Source: an uncultured Clostridia bacterium (GTDB lineage: Bacteria; Bacillota; Clostridia; Oscillospirales; Ruminococcaceae). Taken from it: a DNA stretch of 10,546 nucleotides. This document shows positions 1-6,393 of this stretch, one piece after another. Every line of letters begins with the position of its first letter. Within the stretch, counting starts at the first letter, position 1. Location: contig CAMWNQ010000052.1 of the NCBI GenBank assembly GCA_947175655.1, positions 1-10,546 on the forward strand. The letters run 5' to 3'. Below the pieces are notes generated by a model that ran no database searches, had not been told where the DNA came from, and worked only from the letters and a program-made list of their open reading frames with translations. A program made the translations under genes and the position numbers.

Positions 1-1381
1 TATCGGCAGAAGAATCCCAACTAAAATCGCACTCCATAGCACGTTTTATAAGATTTTTCCACTCTTTTTTATCTTCATATATTTTCATAGCTCTGTGAAG
101 TGCATCAACCATATCAAGAGCATTATAAGTTTTGAATGTAAATCCGTTACCGTCTTTATTGCCATTATCTTTTACAGTATCACGAAGACCGCCTGTTTCT
201 CTTACTATAGGTATAGTACCATATCTCATCGCAAACATCTGAGCAAGTCCGCACGGTTCACTCTGAGACGGCATAAGAAACATATCAGCTCCGGCATAAA
301 TACGCTTTGCAAGAGGCGTATCAAATCCGGTTTTAACAAAAACTCTTTCAGGAAATCTTTTAGCCATTTCTACGAAAAAGTCTTCATAAATTTTCTCTCC
401 GCTTCCAAGAACCGCAAATTTAAAACCATCATTTACAAGTTCTTCAAAAGCATATTTTATCAAATCTATGCCTTTATGTGAAACAAATCTTGTAACAATA
501 CCTATAATCGGCGATTCATCTTCACTAATCTGAATTTCTGACAGAAGAGCTTCACGGCAATTCTTTTTTCCACCAATATTAACTGATGAATATCCGCTGG
601 CAATAAGAGGGTCATTGAGCGGATTCCATAAATCGCTGTCAATACCGTTAAGGATTCCTATTATCTTATCTTTTTTATGTACCAGTATTCTATCAAGACC
701 ATAGGAATACCAAGAATCCAGAATCTCCCAAGCATAGCTTGGACTTACAGTTACTATCTTGTCGGCAGTTTCAATAGCACCTTTCATCATATTGACGCAT
801 CCATCATATTCAAGAAGTGAAAAATGATACATAGGGATTCCCATTAAATCATTTACAACTTCTCTTCCGTATTTTCCCTGATACTGGATATTATGAATTG
901 TAAATACATTTTTTATATTTGAATATTCCTGTTGATATTTATAGAATATCTGATAATACACGGGTATCATAGCAGTATGCCAGTCGTTAGAATTAATAAT
1001 ATCAGGCTTGAAATCTATATATTTAAGCATTTCAAGAACAGCTCTTGAGAAAAATACAAATCTTTCACAATCATCGTGAAATCCATAAATACCATCACGG
1101 AAAAAGTAATATTCATTATCCAGAAAATAATAAGTTACTCCGTCACGTTCTGTAGTAAATATTCCGCAGTACTGTTTTCTCCAAGATACATCAACAGTTA
1201 TAGTTGTCAAAAATTTAATTTCATTTCTGAATTTTTCAGATATTGATTTATAAAGAGGAATAACTACACGACAGTCATTGCCTTTTCTGTTTATAGCTTT
1301 CGGAAGAGAACCTATTACATCGGCAAGACCGCCGGAGGCAACATAAGGCTGTGCCTCACTGGCAGTAAATAATATATTCAT
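1..1381 (-). CDS. glgA: Glycogen synthase GlgA (partial, C terminus off the left edge)
   Basis: GT5-family glycogen synthase, which transfers glucose from ADP-glucose to the non-reducing end of alpha-1,4-glucan in the cytoplasm. The frame is open from ATG at 1381 to the window edge, giving 460 codons; bacterial members are about 475-480 residues, so only the last few codons are missing. Visible motifs are the N-terminal SGGLADV loop (residues 16-22), IHN with His163, VTRF..HKG with Arg298 and Lys303, and SEPCGL with Glu375 followed by TGGLRDTV. These align with E. coli His161, Arg300, Lys305 and Glu377. One departure: residue 15 is Ala where E. coli has Lys15 of the KTGGL motif. It is the last visible gene of the glgBCDA cluster, 21 bp after glgD, with its own SD. 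Identification is very secure. Confidence 0.97.
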   Translation of the reverse strand, partial: MNILFTASEAQPYVASGGLADVIGSLPKAINRKGNDCRVVIPLYKSISEKFRNEIKFLTTITVDVSWRKQYCGIFTTERDGVTYYFLDNEYYFFRDGIYGFHDDCERFVFFSRAVLEMLKYIDFKPDIINSNDWHTAMIPVYYQIFYKYQQEYSNIKNVFTIHNIQYQGKYGREVVNDLMGIPMYHFSLLEYDGCVNMMKGAIETADKIVTVSPSYAWEILDSWYSYGLDRILVHKKDKIIGILNGIDSDLWNPLNDPLIASGYSSVNIGGKKNCREALLSEIQISEDESPIIGIVTRFVSHKGIDLIKYAFEELVNDGFKFAVLGSGEKIYEDFFVEMAKRFPERVFVKTGFDTPLAKRIYAGADMFLMPSQSEPCGLAQMFAMRYGTIPIVRETGGLRDTVKDNGNKDGNGFTFKTYNALDMVDALHRAMKIYEDKKEWKNLIKRAMECDFSWDSSAD

Positions 1382-1390
1382 AAGCAATTA

Positions 1391-1396
1391 TCACCT
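1391..1396 (-). promoter_or_regulatory. Ribosome binding site of glgA
   Basis: AGGTGA on the minus strand, 9 nt upstream of the glgA ATG at 1381 and inside the 21-bp gap after the glgD stop. It supports the chosen start and independent re-initiation on a polycistronic message. Confidence 0.8.
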
Positions 1397-1402
1397 GATT
1401 TA

Positions 1403-2521
1403 TTATATTTGTGCATTCTTGCCTATATAAAGAGGACAGGTTTCTGAACCGGTAAGAACTTTTGTGTCACTTATCTTTACGTTTTTATCAGTAATAACTG
1501 AAGCAATCTGACAGTTATTTCCGATTTCAGTACCCTGAAGAATTATAGAATTCTTAACAACAGTATCCTTACCTATTTTTACTCCTCTGAAAAGTACACA
1601 GTTTTCAACAGTACCTTCTATAATACAACCATCTGCAATAAGTGAATTTTTAATATTTGATTCAAGACCGTATTTTGTAGGACCGTTATCACCAATCTTT
1701 GTATATATCGGGAAGTCTTTCTTAAAGAGTGCATTTCTGTTGCTTGTCTGAAGAAGTTCCAGATTCGCATTGTAGTAATTAAGAAGAGTATCAATCTTTG
1801 AAAAATAATCCTTATGCTCATATCCGCATATTATATATTCATTTTTCTTTGATTGGAGTACATCTCTTATAAGGCTGTACTGATTTCTGCTTACAGCTTC
1901 AAAAACAATTTTCTTTAAGAATTTCTTGCTCATCACAAACATTCCAAGGCTCATATTGCATTCGCCTGAGAACTGAGGGTCAACAAGAACATCTTTTACT
2001 CTTATTCCGTCAAGTTCAAGTATATTTGTTGAATGATTATTTTCAGCATTATATAATCCTCTGCCATATACAACAGTGATATCAGCTCCAGAGCTTTCAT
2101 GCTGTTCAAGTACAGGGTTAAAATCAATAGTTGTAACCATATCACAGTCTGAAAGTATTACATAATTAGCTGGTGAATGTTCGATAAAGCTCCATACATT
2201 GCTTAAAGCATCAAGTCTGCCACGGTATATACCGCCGTCCTGACTATATGGAGGAAGAAGATGCAAACCACCTTTTTTTCTTGACAAATCCCATTCTCTT
2301 CCTGAGCCGATGTGGTCAAGAAGTGAACCGTAATTTGACTTTGTAATAACACCTATTTCTGTTATACCAGAATTAACCATATTTGAAAGCGGAAAGTCAA
2401 TAAGTCTGTAACGTCCGCCAAAGAGGATTGAACCCATAGTTCTCTGTTTTGTAAGTTCAGCGATTGATGTATCGTGCATACTTGCAAAAATTAATCCAAG
2501 TACATTATAATTTACTACCAT
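1403..2521 (-). CDS. glgD: GlgD, regulatory/non-catalytic ADP-glucose pyrophosphorylase subunit
   Basis: Paralogue of GlgC found with it in Firmicutes, where the two form a mixed ADP-glucose pyrophosphorylase. The 372-residue protein keeps the fold landmarks (GGRYRLIDFPLSN near residues 35-47, GREWDLSRKKGG near 74-85) and a C-terminal left-handed beta-helix of hexapeptide repeats from about 290. It has lost the nucleotide-binding GGxGxRL loop (IFASMHD here, residues 11-17) and the glucose-1-phosphate-binding FVEKP motif, so it probably modulates or stabilises GlgC rather than catalysing. Start choice: the frame extends to a GTG at 2557 that would overlap the end of glgC, but ATG 2521 has a well-placed SD and gives the usual NVLGLIF N terminus. 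It lies 22 bp after glgC and 21 bp before glgA. Confidence 0.94.
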   Translation of the reverse strand: MVVNYNVLGLIFASMHDTSIAELTKQRTMGSILFGGRYRLIDFPLSNMVNSGITEIGVITKSNYGSLLDHIGSGREWDLSRKKGGLHLLPPYSQDGGIYRGRLDALSNVWSFIEHSPANYVILSDCDMVTTIDFNPVLEQHESSGADITVVYGRGLYNAENNHSTNILELDGIRVKDVLVDPQFSGECNMSLGMFVMSKKFLKKIVFEAVSRNQYSLIRDVLQSKKNEYIICGYEHKDYFSKIDTLLNYYNANLELLQTSNRNALFKKDFPIYTKIGDNGPTKYGLESNIKNSLIADGCIIEGTVENCVLFRGVKIGKDTVVKNSIILQGTEIGNNCQIASVITDKNVKISDTKVLTGSETCPLYIGKNAQI

Positions 2522-2531
2522 ATCAAATGTT

Positions 2532-2538
2532 CTCCCTT
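2532..2538 (-). promoter_or_regulatory. Ribosome binding site deciding the glgD start
   Basis: AAGGGAG on the minus strand sits 10 nt upstream of ATG 2521. It falls inside the reading frame if the GTG at 2557 is taken as the start. This argues for the 372-residue GlgD over the 384-residue version. Confidence 0.75.
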
Positions 2539-2543
2539 GCTTA

Positions 2544-3770
2544 TTACTTGTTTTCACCGATTATTTCTTTAGGTTCAACAGATTTATTTTCAGATATTGT
2601 AACGTTGTGTCCTACAACAGCAATTCCCCAGTCATCACGGTTTTCAACCTGTTCAGGACTCTTTCCTATCTTTGCACCACTTTCGATAACGCAGTCTTCA
2701 CCTACAATAGCATATTCAACAACTGCTCCTGACTTTATTACAGAACCAGGCATTACTATACTATAATTTACTGTTGCGCCCTCTTCAATAGTTACACCAG
2801 AAAAGATTACAGAAAAATCAACAGTACCATCTATATTGCTTCCTTCTGAAATCATTGAGTTTTCAATATTTGCATTCTTGCCAATATACTGAGGAGGCAT
2901 ATTATTATTTCTTGAATAGATTTTCCAAGAAGGGTCGTAAAGGTCAAGCGGAACACTAGGACTTAATAAATCCATATTTGCTTCCCAAAGGCTGTCAAGA
3001 GTACCAACGTCCTTCCAGTAGCCTTCAAATTCATAAGCAAAAAGACGCTGTTCATCTTTAAGCATTGAAGTAATTATATCCTTACCGAAATCTTTTGACC
3101 AAGGTTCACCCTTTGCACGTTTTTCGTTTGCATCGTTTTCATTCTCGATGAGATATTTTTTAAGTTTGTCCCAGCTGAATACATATATACCCATTGATGC
3201 AAGAGTTGATTTTGGTTGCTTAGGTTTTTCAACGAAATCTGTAACCTTGTTATTTTCATCACATATCATAATACCGAATCTTGATGCTTCTTCATAAGGA
3301 ACATCGATAACAGCTATTGTACAGTCTGAATTGTTTGCGATATGATAATCAACCATTTTTGAATAATCCATTTTATATATATGGTCACCGCCAAGAACGA
3401 TAACATATTCAGGGTCATATCTTTCAATGAATCTCATATTCTGATATATTGCATTTGCAGTACCTTCATACCAAGATGCACCTGACTTTGATTCATAAGG
3501 CGGAAGAACGTGTACACCACCGTGCATTTTGTCCAAATCCCAAGGCTGACCGTTTCCGATATATTCATTCAGTACAAGAGGCTGATACTGTGTAAGAACT
3601 CCGACAGTATCTATTCCTGAGTTAGTACAGTTTGAAAGTGGAAAATCTATAAGACGATATTTTCCTCCATAAGGTACGGCTGGTTTTGCAACATTCTGAG
3701 TAAGGGCATAAAGTCTGCTTCCCTGACCACCTGCAAGAAGCATAGCAACGCATTTCTTTTTAATATACAT
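2544..3770 (-). CDS. glgC: Glucose-1-phosphate adenylyltransferase GlgC (catalytic subunit)
   Basis: Makes ADP-glucose and pyrophosphate from ATP and glucose-1-phosphate, the committed and usually allosterically controlled step of bacterial glycogen synthesis. The 408-residue protein has the intact nucleotide-binding loop AGGQGSRL (13-20), AKPAVPYGGKYRLIDF (28-43), the catalytic aspartate in GGDHIYKMDY (Asp129, equivalent to E. coli Asp142) and FVEKP (179-183, Lys182 equivalent to E. coli Lys195). A C-terminal left-handed beta-helix follows from about residue 295. Length is normal for Gram-positive GlgC. ATG 3770 gives the expected N terminus (KKKCVAMLLAGG), yet there is no convincing SD just before it; the strong SD lies about 60 nt upstream. 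It sits between glgB (122-bp gap) and glgD (22-bp gap). Confidence 0.97.
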   Translation of the reverse strand: MYIKKKCVAMLLAGGQGSRLYALTQNVAKPAVPYGGKYRLIDFPLSNCTNSGIDTVGVLTQYQPLVLNEYIGNGQPWDLDKMHGGVHVLPPYESKSGASWYEGTANAIYQNMRFIERYDPEYVIVLGGDHIYKMDYSKMVDYHIANNSDCTIAVIDVPYEEASRFGIMICDENNKVTDFVEKPKQPKSTLASMGIYVFSWDKLKKYLIENENDANEKRAKGEPWSKDFGKDIITSMLKDEQRLFAYEFEGYWKDVGTLDSLWEANMDLLSPSVPLDLYDPSWKIYSRNNNMPPQYIGKNANIENSMISEGSNIDGTVDFSVIFSGVTIEEGATVNYSIVMPGSVIKSGAVVEYAIVGEDCVIESGAKIGKSPEQVENRDDWGIAVVGHNVTISENKSVEPKEIIGENK

Positions 3771-3892
3771 ATATTTATTACCGGCTATCCGAAATATAAC
3801 AGCAATAGCAGAATATATTCAGACAGCTACTCCTTTCGTAATATTGATTTATAATATTAATTTATATTTTTTACTGATATTAATATTTTAAA
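3771..3892 (-). other. glgB-glgC intergenic region with displaced SD and small hairpin
   Basis: This 122-bp spacer is unlike the tight 21-22-bp gaps downstream. On the minus strand, AT-only inverted repeats come first (AATATT at 3840-3845 and 3853-3858). Next is a strong SD, AAAGGAG (3830-3836), then a palindrome GAATATATTC (3811-3820). A possible hairpin follows, with a six-pair stem (3804-3809 with 3784-3789, one G-U), and then the glgC ATG at 3770. No SD of similar quality lies 5-12 nt before that ATG. A CTG-initiated reading frame of 14 codons (3778-3822) starts 7 nt after the SD and stops 7 nt before the ATG. The region may act through RNA structure or translational coupling; both are inference. 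No terminator is evident. Confidence 0.5.
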
Positions 3893-5881
3893 TTATTTTT
3901 CTTCAGCTTTAACTGATTTTTGTTTTATTGACTTTTCTTTTATGGGTTCTGAATCAGAAACTGTTTTCGGTTTTGGCTGACGCTTCTTAACAGGTGAATA
4001 TTTAAGATATATTACTGAAAGAGGTGCAAGCGTCAGAGAAATACTGTTTTCAAAGCCGTGCATAAGATAATTTACAGTTTTAAAGGACTTTTCAGTAACT
4101 CCAGTACCGCCGAATTCCTGAGCATCAGAGTTAAATACTAATTTATATCTTCCTTTTTTCGGAACACCTATCTTGTAATCCCTCCTTTCAACGGGAACGA
4201 AATTGCAGACTGCAATAATTTCATCGCCGTTGTCGTCTATTCGCCTGAAAGCGATTACACTTTGCTTATAATCATCATTTGAAATCCAGCTAAAGCCGTC
4301 CCAGTTATCATCATTCTGCCAGAGCGGAGAATTCTCAAGATAGAATTTATTAAGCTTTTCAGAAAACTTAAGCATATTTTTATGACTGTCAAATTCCATA
4401 AGAGACCAGTCAAGCTGATTTTGAAAATCCCATTCTTTCATCTGGGCAAATTCCTGTCCCATAAAGAGAAGCTTTTTTCCTGGGTGAGCCATCATATACA
4501 TAAGAAAAGCTCTGTAGGAACTGAATTTCTCTTCATAAGTACCGGGCATTTTCTGAATCATTGAGCATTTTCCGTGTACAACCTCATCGTGAGAAATCGG
4601 AAGTACATAATTTTCAGAAAAACAGTAGAAAAATGAAAATGTAACTTTATCGTGATTGAATGCACGGTATATAGGGTCAAGAGACATATACATAAGCATA
4701 TCGTTCATCCAGCCCATATTCCACTTGAAATTAAATCCAAGACCATTATTTGTATCGGTTGGCTTTGTAACGTTAGGCCAAGCAGTTGATTCTTCTGCAA
4801 TCATAAGAACCTCAGGATGTTTTGAGAATACAGCCTCATTGAGATTCTGGAGGAACTGAACGGCTTCAAGATTTTCATTTCCGCCATTTATATTTTGACA
4901 CCATTCACCGTCACGTCTGTCATAGTCAAGATAGAGCATAGATGCAACGGCATCAACTCTGAGACCGTCAATATGATATTCATCAAGCCAGAAACAAGCA
5001 CTTGATATCAGGAATGAACAAACTTCAGGTCTGCCATAGTCAAAAACTCGTGTTCCCCAAGCCTTATGCTCTTTTTTATACTCACTTGTATATTCATAAC
5101 AGCAAGTACCATCAAATTCATAAAGACCGCTCGCATCTTTAGGAAAATGAGCAGGAACCCAGTCAAGAATTACTCCTATACCATTTTTATGGAAAAGTTC
5201 AATCATTGTTTTAAAATCGTCCGGAGTTCCATATCTTGAAGTCGGTGCAAAGTATCCTGTTACTTGATACCCCCACGAACCGTCAAAAGGATATTCTGTA
5301 AGAGGCATAAATTCAATATGAGTATACGACATCTTTTTTACATAAGGTATTATCTTTTTAGCAAAATCAACATAATTTAGAAAAGTGCCATTATCATTCT
5401 TCTTCCAAGAACTTATATGAACTTCATATATATTCATCGGACTTTTATAGACAACTTTATTTTTCTTTGATTCAAACCATTCTGTATCATTCCATTCATA
5501 ATTGCTCTCATAGATTTTAGATGCAGTATTCGGACGTGTTTCAAAATGTCTACCATAAGGGTCAGATTTAAGAATAATTCTTCCGTCAGGAGTTTCTATG
5601 CTGAATTTATAAGCATCAAATTGTTTGAGCTTAGGGATAGCAACTTCCCATACACCGTCTGAAATAATTTTCATAGGGTTGGATTTTCTATCCCAGTTGT
5701 TGAAATCACCGACAACAGAAACTGATACTGCTCTAGGTGCCCAGACTCTGAATATGTGAGATGTACCTCTGCCCTTTTTAACAGAATGAACGCCAAAGAA
5801 CTTGTAAGCTTCGTTATTTTTTCCCTGATAAAACAAATATAGCGGGAAGTCATTTAAATTAGATTTTTTATTAGATTTCAT
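3893..5881 (-). CDS. glgB: 1,4-alpha-glucan branching enzyme GlgB
   Basis: GH13 branching enzyme: cuts an alpha-1,4 chain and re-attaches it by an alpha-1,6 bond, giving branched glycogen. The 662-residue protein has an N-terminal CBM48 module (about 20-115, with FRVWAPRA and VGDFNNWD), a central TIM-barrel and a C-terminal beta domain ending near 628. GH13 motifs are all present: DWVPAHF (240-246), DGLRVD with nucleophile Asp310, MIAEES with acid/base Glu363, and ISHDEVVHGK with Asp432. It lacks the extra N1 domain of E. coli GlgB, which explains the shorter length. The last 34 residues or so are an unusual Lys/Pro/Ser/Glu-rich tail. It is the first gene of the cluster; the SD before ATG 5881 (TGGAT) is weak. 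Identity is certain to family level. Confidence 0.97.
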   Translation of the reverse strand: MKSNKKSNLNDFPLYLFYQGKNNEAYKFFGVHSVKKGRGTSHIFRVWAPRAVSVSVVGDFNNWDRKSNPMKIISDGVWEVAIPKLKQFDAYKFSIETPDGRIILKSDPYGRHFETRPNTASKIYESNYEWNDTEWFESKKNKVVYKSPMNIYEVHISSWKKNDNGTFLNYVDFAKKIIPYVKKMSYTHIEFMPLTEYPFDGSWGYQVTGYFAPTSRYGTPDDFKTMIELFHKNGIGVILDWVPAHFPKDASGLYEFDGTCCYEYTSEYKKEHKAWGTRVFDYGRPEVCSFLISSACFWLDEYHIDGLRVDAVASMLYLDYDRRDGEWCQNINGGNENLEAVQFLQNLNEAVFSKHPEVLMIAEESTAWPNVTKPTDTNNGLGFNFKWNMGWMNDMLMYMSLDPIYRAFNHDKVTFSFFYCFSENYVLPISHDEVVHGKCSMIQKMPGTYEEKFSSYRAFLMYMMAHPGKKLLFMGQEFAQMKEWDFQNQLDWSLMEFDSHKNMLKFSEKLNKFYLENSPLWQNDDNWDGFSWISNDDYKQSVIAFRRIDDNGDEIIAVCNFVPVERRDYKIGVPKKGRYKLVFNSDAQEFGGTGVTEKSFKTVNYLMHGFENSISLTLAPLSVIYLKYSPVKKRQPKPKTVSDSEPIKEKSIKQKSVKAEEK

Positions 5882-5926
5882 AATAATCCATTACTGAAAA
5901 TTTATAATTATATTATATAATATCCA

Positions 5927-5954
5927 GCAAATATTCCTTTCTTTTCTTATTTGC
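5927..5954 (-). other. Hairpin with SD-like purine loop in the glgB leader
   Basis: On the minus strand GCAAATA (5954-5948) and TATTTGC (5933-5927) form a perfect 7-bp stem around a 14-nt all-purine loop that contains AAAGGAA. The loop is about 50 nt upstream of the glgB ATG, too far to serve it directly in linear form. It may be a ribosome standby or protein-binding site; function is inference. Confidence 0.4.
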
Positions 5955-5966
5955 ATTTTTTGCCCG

Positions 5967-5999
5967 AAAAGGCAGGGGGGAATCTTTATATGTTGTTTC
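5967..5999 (+). repeat. Imperfect direct repeat, copy A (leader block 2)
   Basis: This 33-base block matches 6110-6142 at 23 of 33 positions without gaps, with the core GGGNGAATCNTTAT almost fully shared. Read on the minus strand it is the second pyrimidine block of the leader (GATTC then six or more C) followed by the small hairpin TGCC-TTTTCG-GGCA (5961-5974). Confidence 0.5.
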
Positions 6000-6040
6000 A
6001 ATCCACACTGGCATTTTCAGGAATGTGACAATAATCTGCA

Positions 6041-6178
6041 TTATGGATCATACCATTTAATTCCGCCCGTTACTGTCGTTAATTTTACTTGAAAATTTCT
6101 TTCACCACCTAAAGAGGAGGGAGAATCGTTATTTATTTTTTCGTTGAAATGCTCCAGAAAATGATGCCCTGATAACAC
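6041..6178 (-). CDS. Possible 45-codon small ORF inside the glgB leader (doubtful)
   Basis: Reading frame from GTG 6178 to TAA 6041-6043, 45 codons. It starts only about 11 nt after the predicted transcription start, with no SD. The peptide looks ordinary and ends in a glycine- and aromatic-containing segment (TTVTGGIKWYDP). The local GC content is gene-like, which is the only positive sign besides an open frame. The same bases hold the proposed RNA structures, so the frame may be open by chance or be a decayed gene. I do not recognise a family. Confidence 0.15.
   Translation of the reverse strand: MLSGHHFLEHFNEKINNDSPSSLGGERNFQVKLTTVTGGIKWYDP
6110..6142 (+). repeat. Imperfect direct repeat, copy B (leader block 1)
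   Basis: Partner of 5967-5999, offset by 143 bp. On the minus strand it reads ATAACGATTCTCCC and is followed by a hairpin CCTCCT-CTTT-AGGTGG (6105-6120: five pairs plus one U-U mismatch). A pyrimidine block plus a short hairpin is thus present twice. Confidence 0.5.
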
Positions 6179-6195
6179 TATTATAGCTTAATAAT

Positions 6196-6224
6196 ATTTT
6201 ATCAGAAAAAAGCTAAATATTCAA
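6196..6224 (-). promoter_or_regulatory. Sigma-A-type promoter of the glgBCDA operon
   Basis: On the minus strand TTGAAT (6224-6219) and TAAAAT (6201-6196) are separated by exactly 17 bp, close to the TTGACA/TATAAT consensus. The predicted start is near 6189. It lies in the AT-rich stretch immediately before the GC-richer leader, with no competing gene start nearby. Confidence 0.7.
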
Positions 6225-6393
6225 GTCTTTTTTAGTACATAAAAAATTTTTCATACATTATAACAATTTTACGGTTTAAATTATGTGCAATATGCTGTAT
6301 ATTTTACTCATCATTCATATATTATTTTGATATTTTCAACATAAAACATTCACAATTTTTTGAAGCATATGTAATATAAAAAATGTTTTTTCA
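6202..6393 (-). other. AT-rich spacer between spoIIE and the glg promoter
   Basis: Roughly 190 bp with very low GC and no open reading frame of note. After the tandem TGATGA at the end of spoIIE there is no GC-rich stem followed by a T-run on the minus strand, so no convincing intrinsic terminator for spoIIE is visible. The one extra signal is a possible extended -10 element at 6257-6265. Confidence 0.5.
6257..6265 (-). promoter_or_regulatory. Possible second upstream promoter (extended -10)
   Basis: TGTTATAAT on the minus strand fits an extended -10 (TG-N-TATAAT). No good -35 is present 16-18 bp upstream. In such AT-rich DNA a chance match is quite possible. Confidence 0.3.

Larger units (their letters stand above)
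5882..6195 (-). other. Long 5' leader of the glgBCDA operon, candidate cis-regulatory RNA
   Basis: Untranslated stretch between the predicted promoter and glgB; transcription should start near 6189, giving a leader of about 300 nt. By hand count the core 5941-6180 has 87 G+C in 240 bases (36%), while 6181-6360 has 33 in 180 (18%) and 5881-5940 has 10 in 60. The minus-strand core contains two related blocks of the form ATAANGATTCYCCC, each followed by a short hairpin, an intervening GGGCGGAAT that can pair with either, and a downstream hairpin with a purine-rich loop. I do not recognise it as any known riboswitch class (no T-box, SAM, c-di-GMP or cobalamin landmarks seen). No uridine-tailed terminator was found, so control, if any, is more likely on translation or RNA stability. 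Confidence 0.45.

Noticed and set aside
95..481. 128-codon plus-strand frame opposite glgA
   Set aside because: It is the complement of a strongly conserved GlgA segment containing the catalytic SEPCGL region; its peptide has no recognisable features.
2522..2557. GTG 2557 as the start of GlgD
   Set aside because: It would overlap glgC and place a good SD inside the coding frame; ATG 2521 fits the SD and the family N terminus.
5910..5923. 14-bp perfect palindrome ATATTATATAATAT before glgB
   Set aside because: Composed only of A and T in a stretch of about 17% GC, where such palindromes arise readily.
5995..6006. GTGGATTGAAAC on the minus strand, like the 3' end of many type I CRISPR repeats
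   Set aside because: Only one copy is present; no second repeat at spacer distance on either side and no cas gene in the window.
5974..6028. Plus-strand SD-like AGGGGGG, ATG at 5990 and a 12-codon frame (MLFQSTLAFSGM)
   Set aside because: Very short, on the strand opposite to every gene here; the G-run is explained equally well by the leader repeat blocks.
6074..6080. TGTCGTT on the plus strand in the glgB leader, the same 7-mer as the spoIIE Spo0A-like box
   Set aside because: A given 7-mer is expected about once by chance in a window of this size, and here it lies downstream of the promoter without -10 context.
6252..6259. CATACATT on the plus strand, resembling a sigma-E -10 element
   Set aside because: No -35 at the proper distance, and it points away from glgB, into the 3' end of spoIIE.
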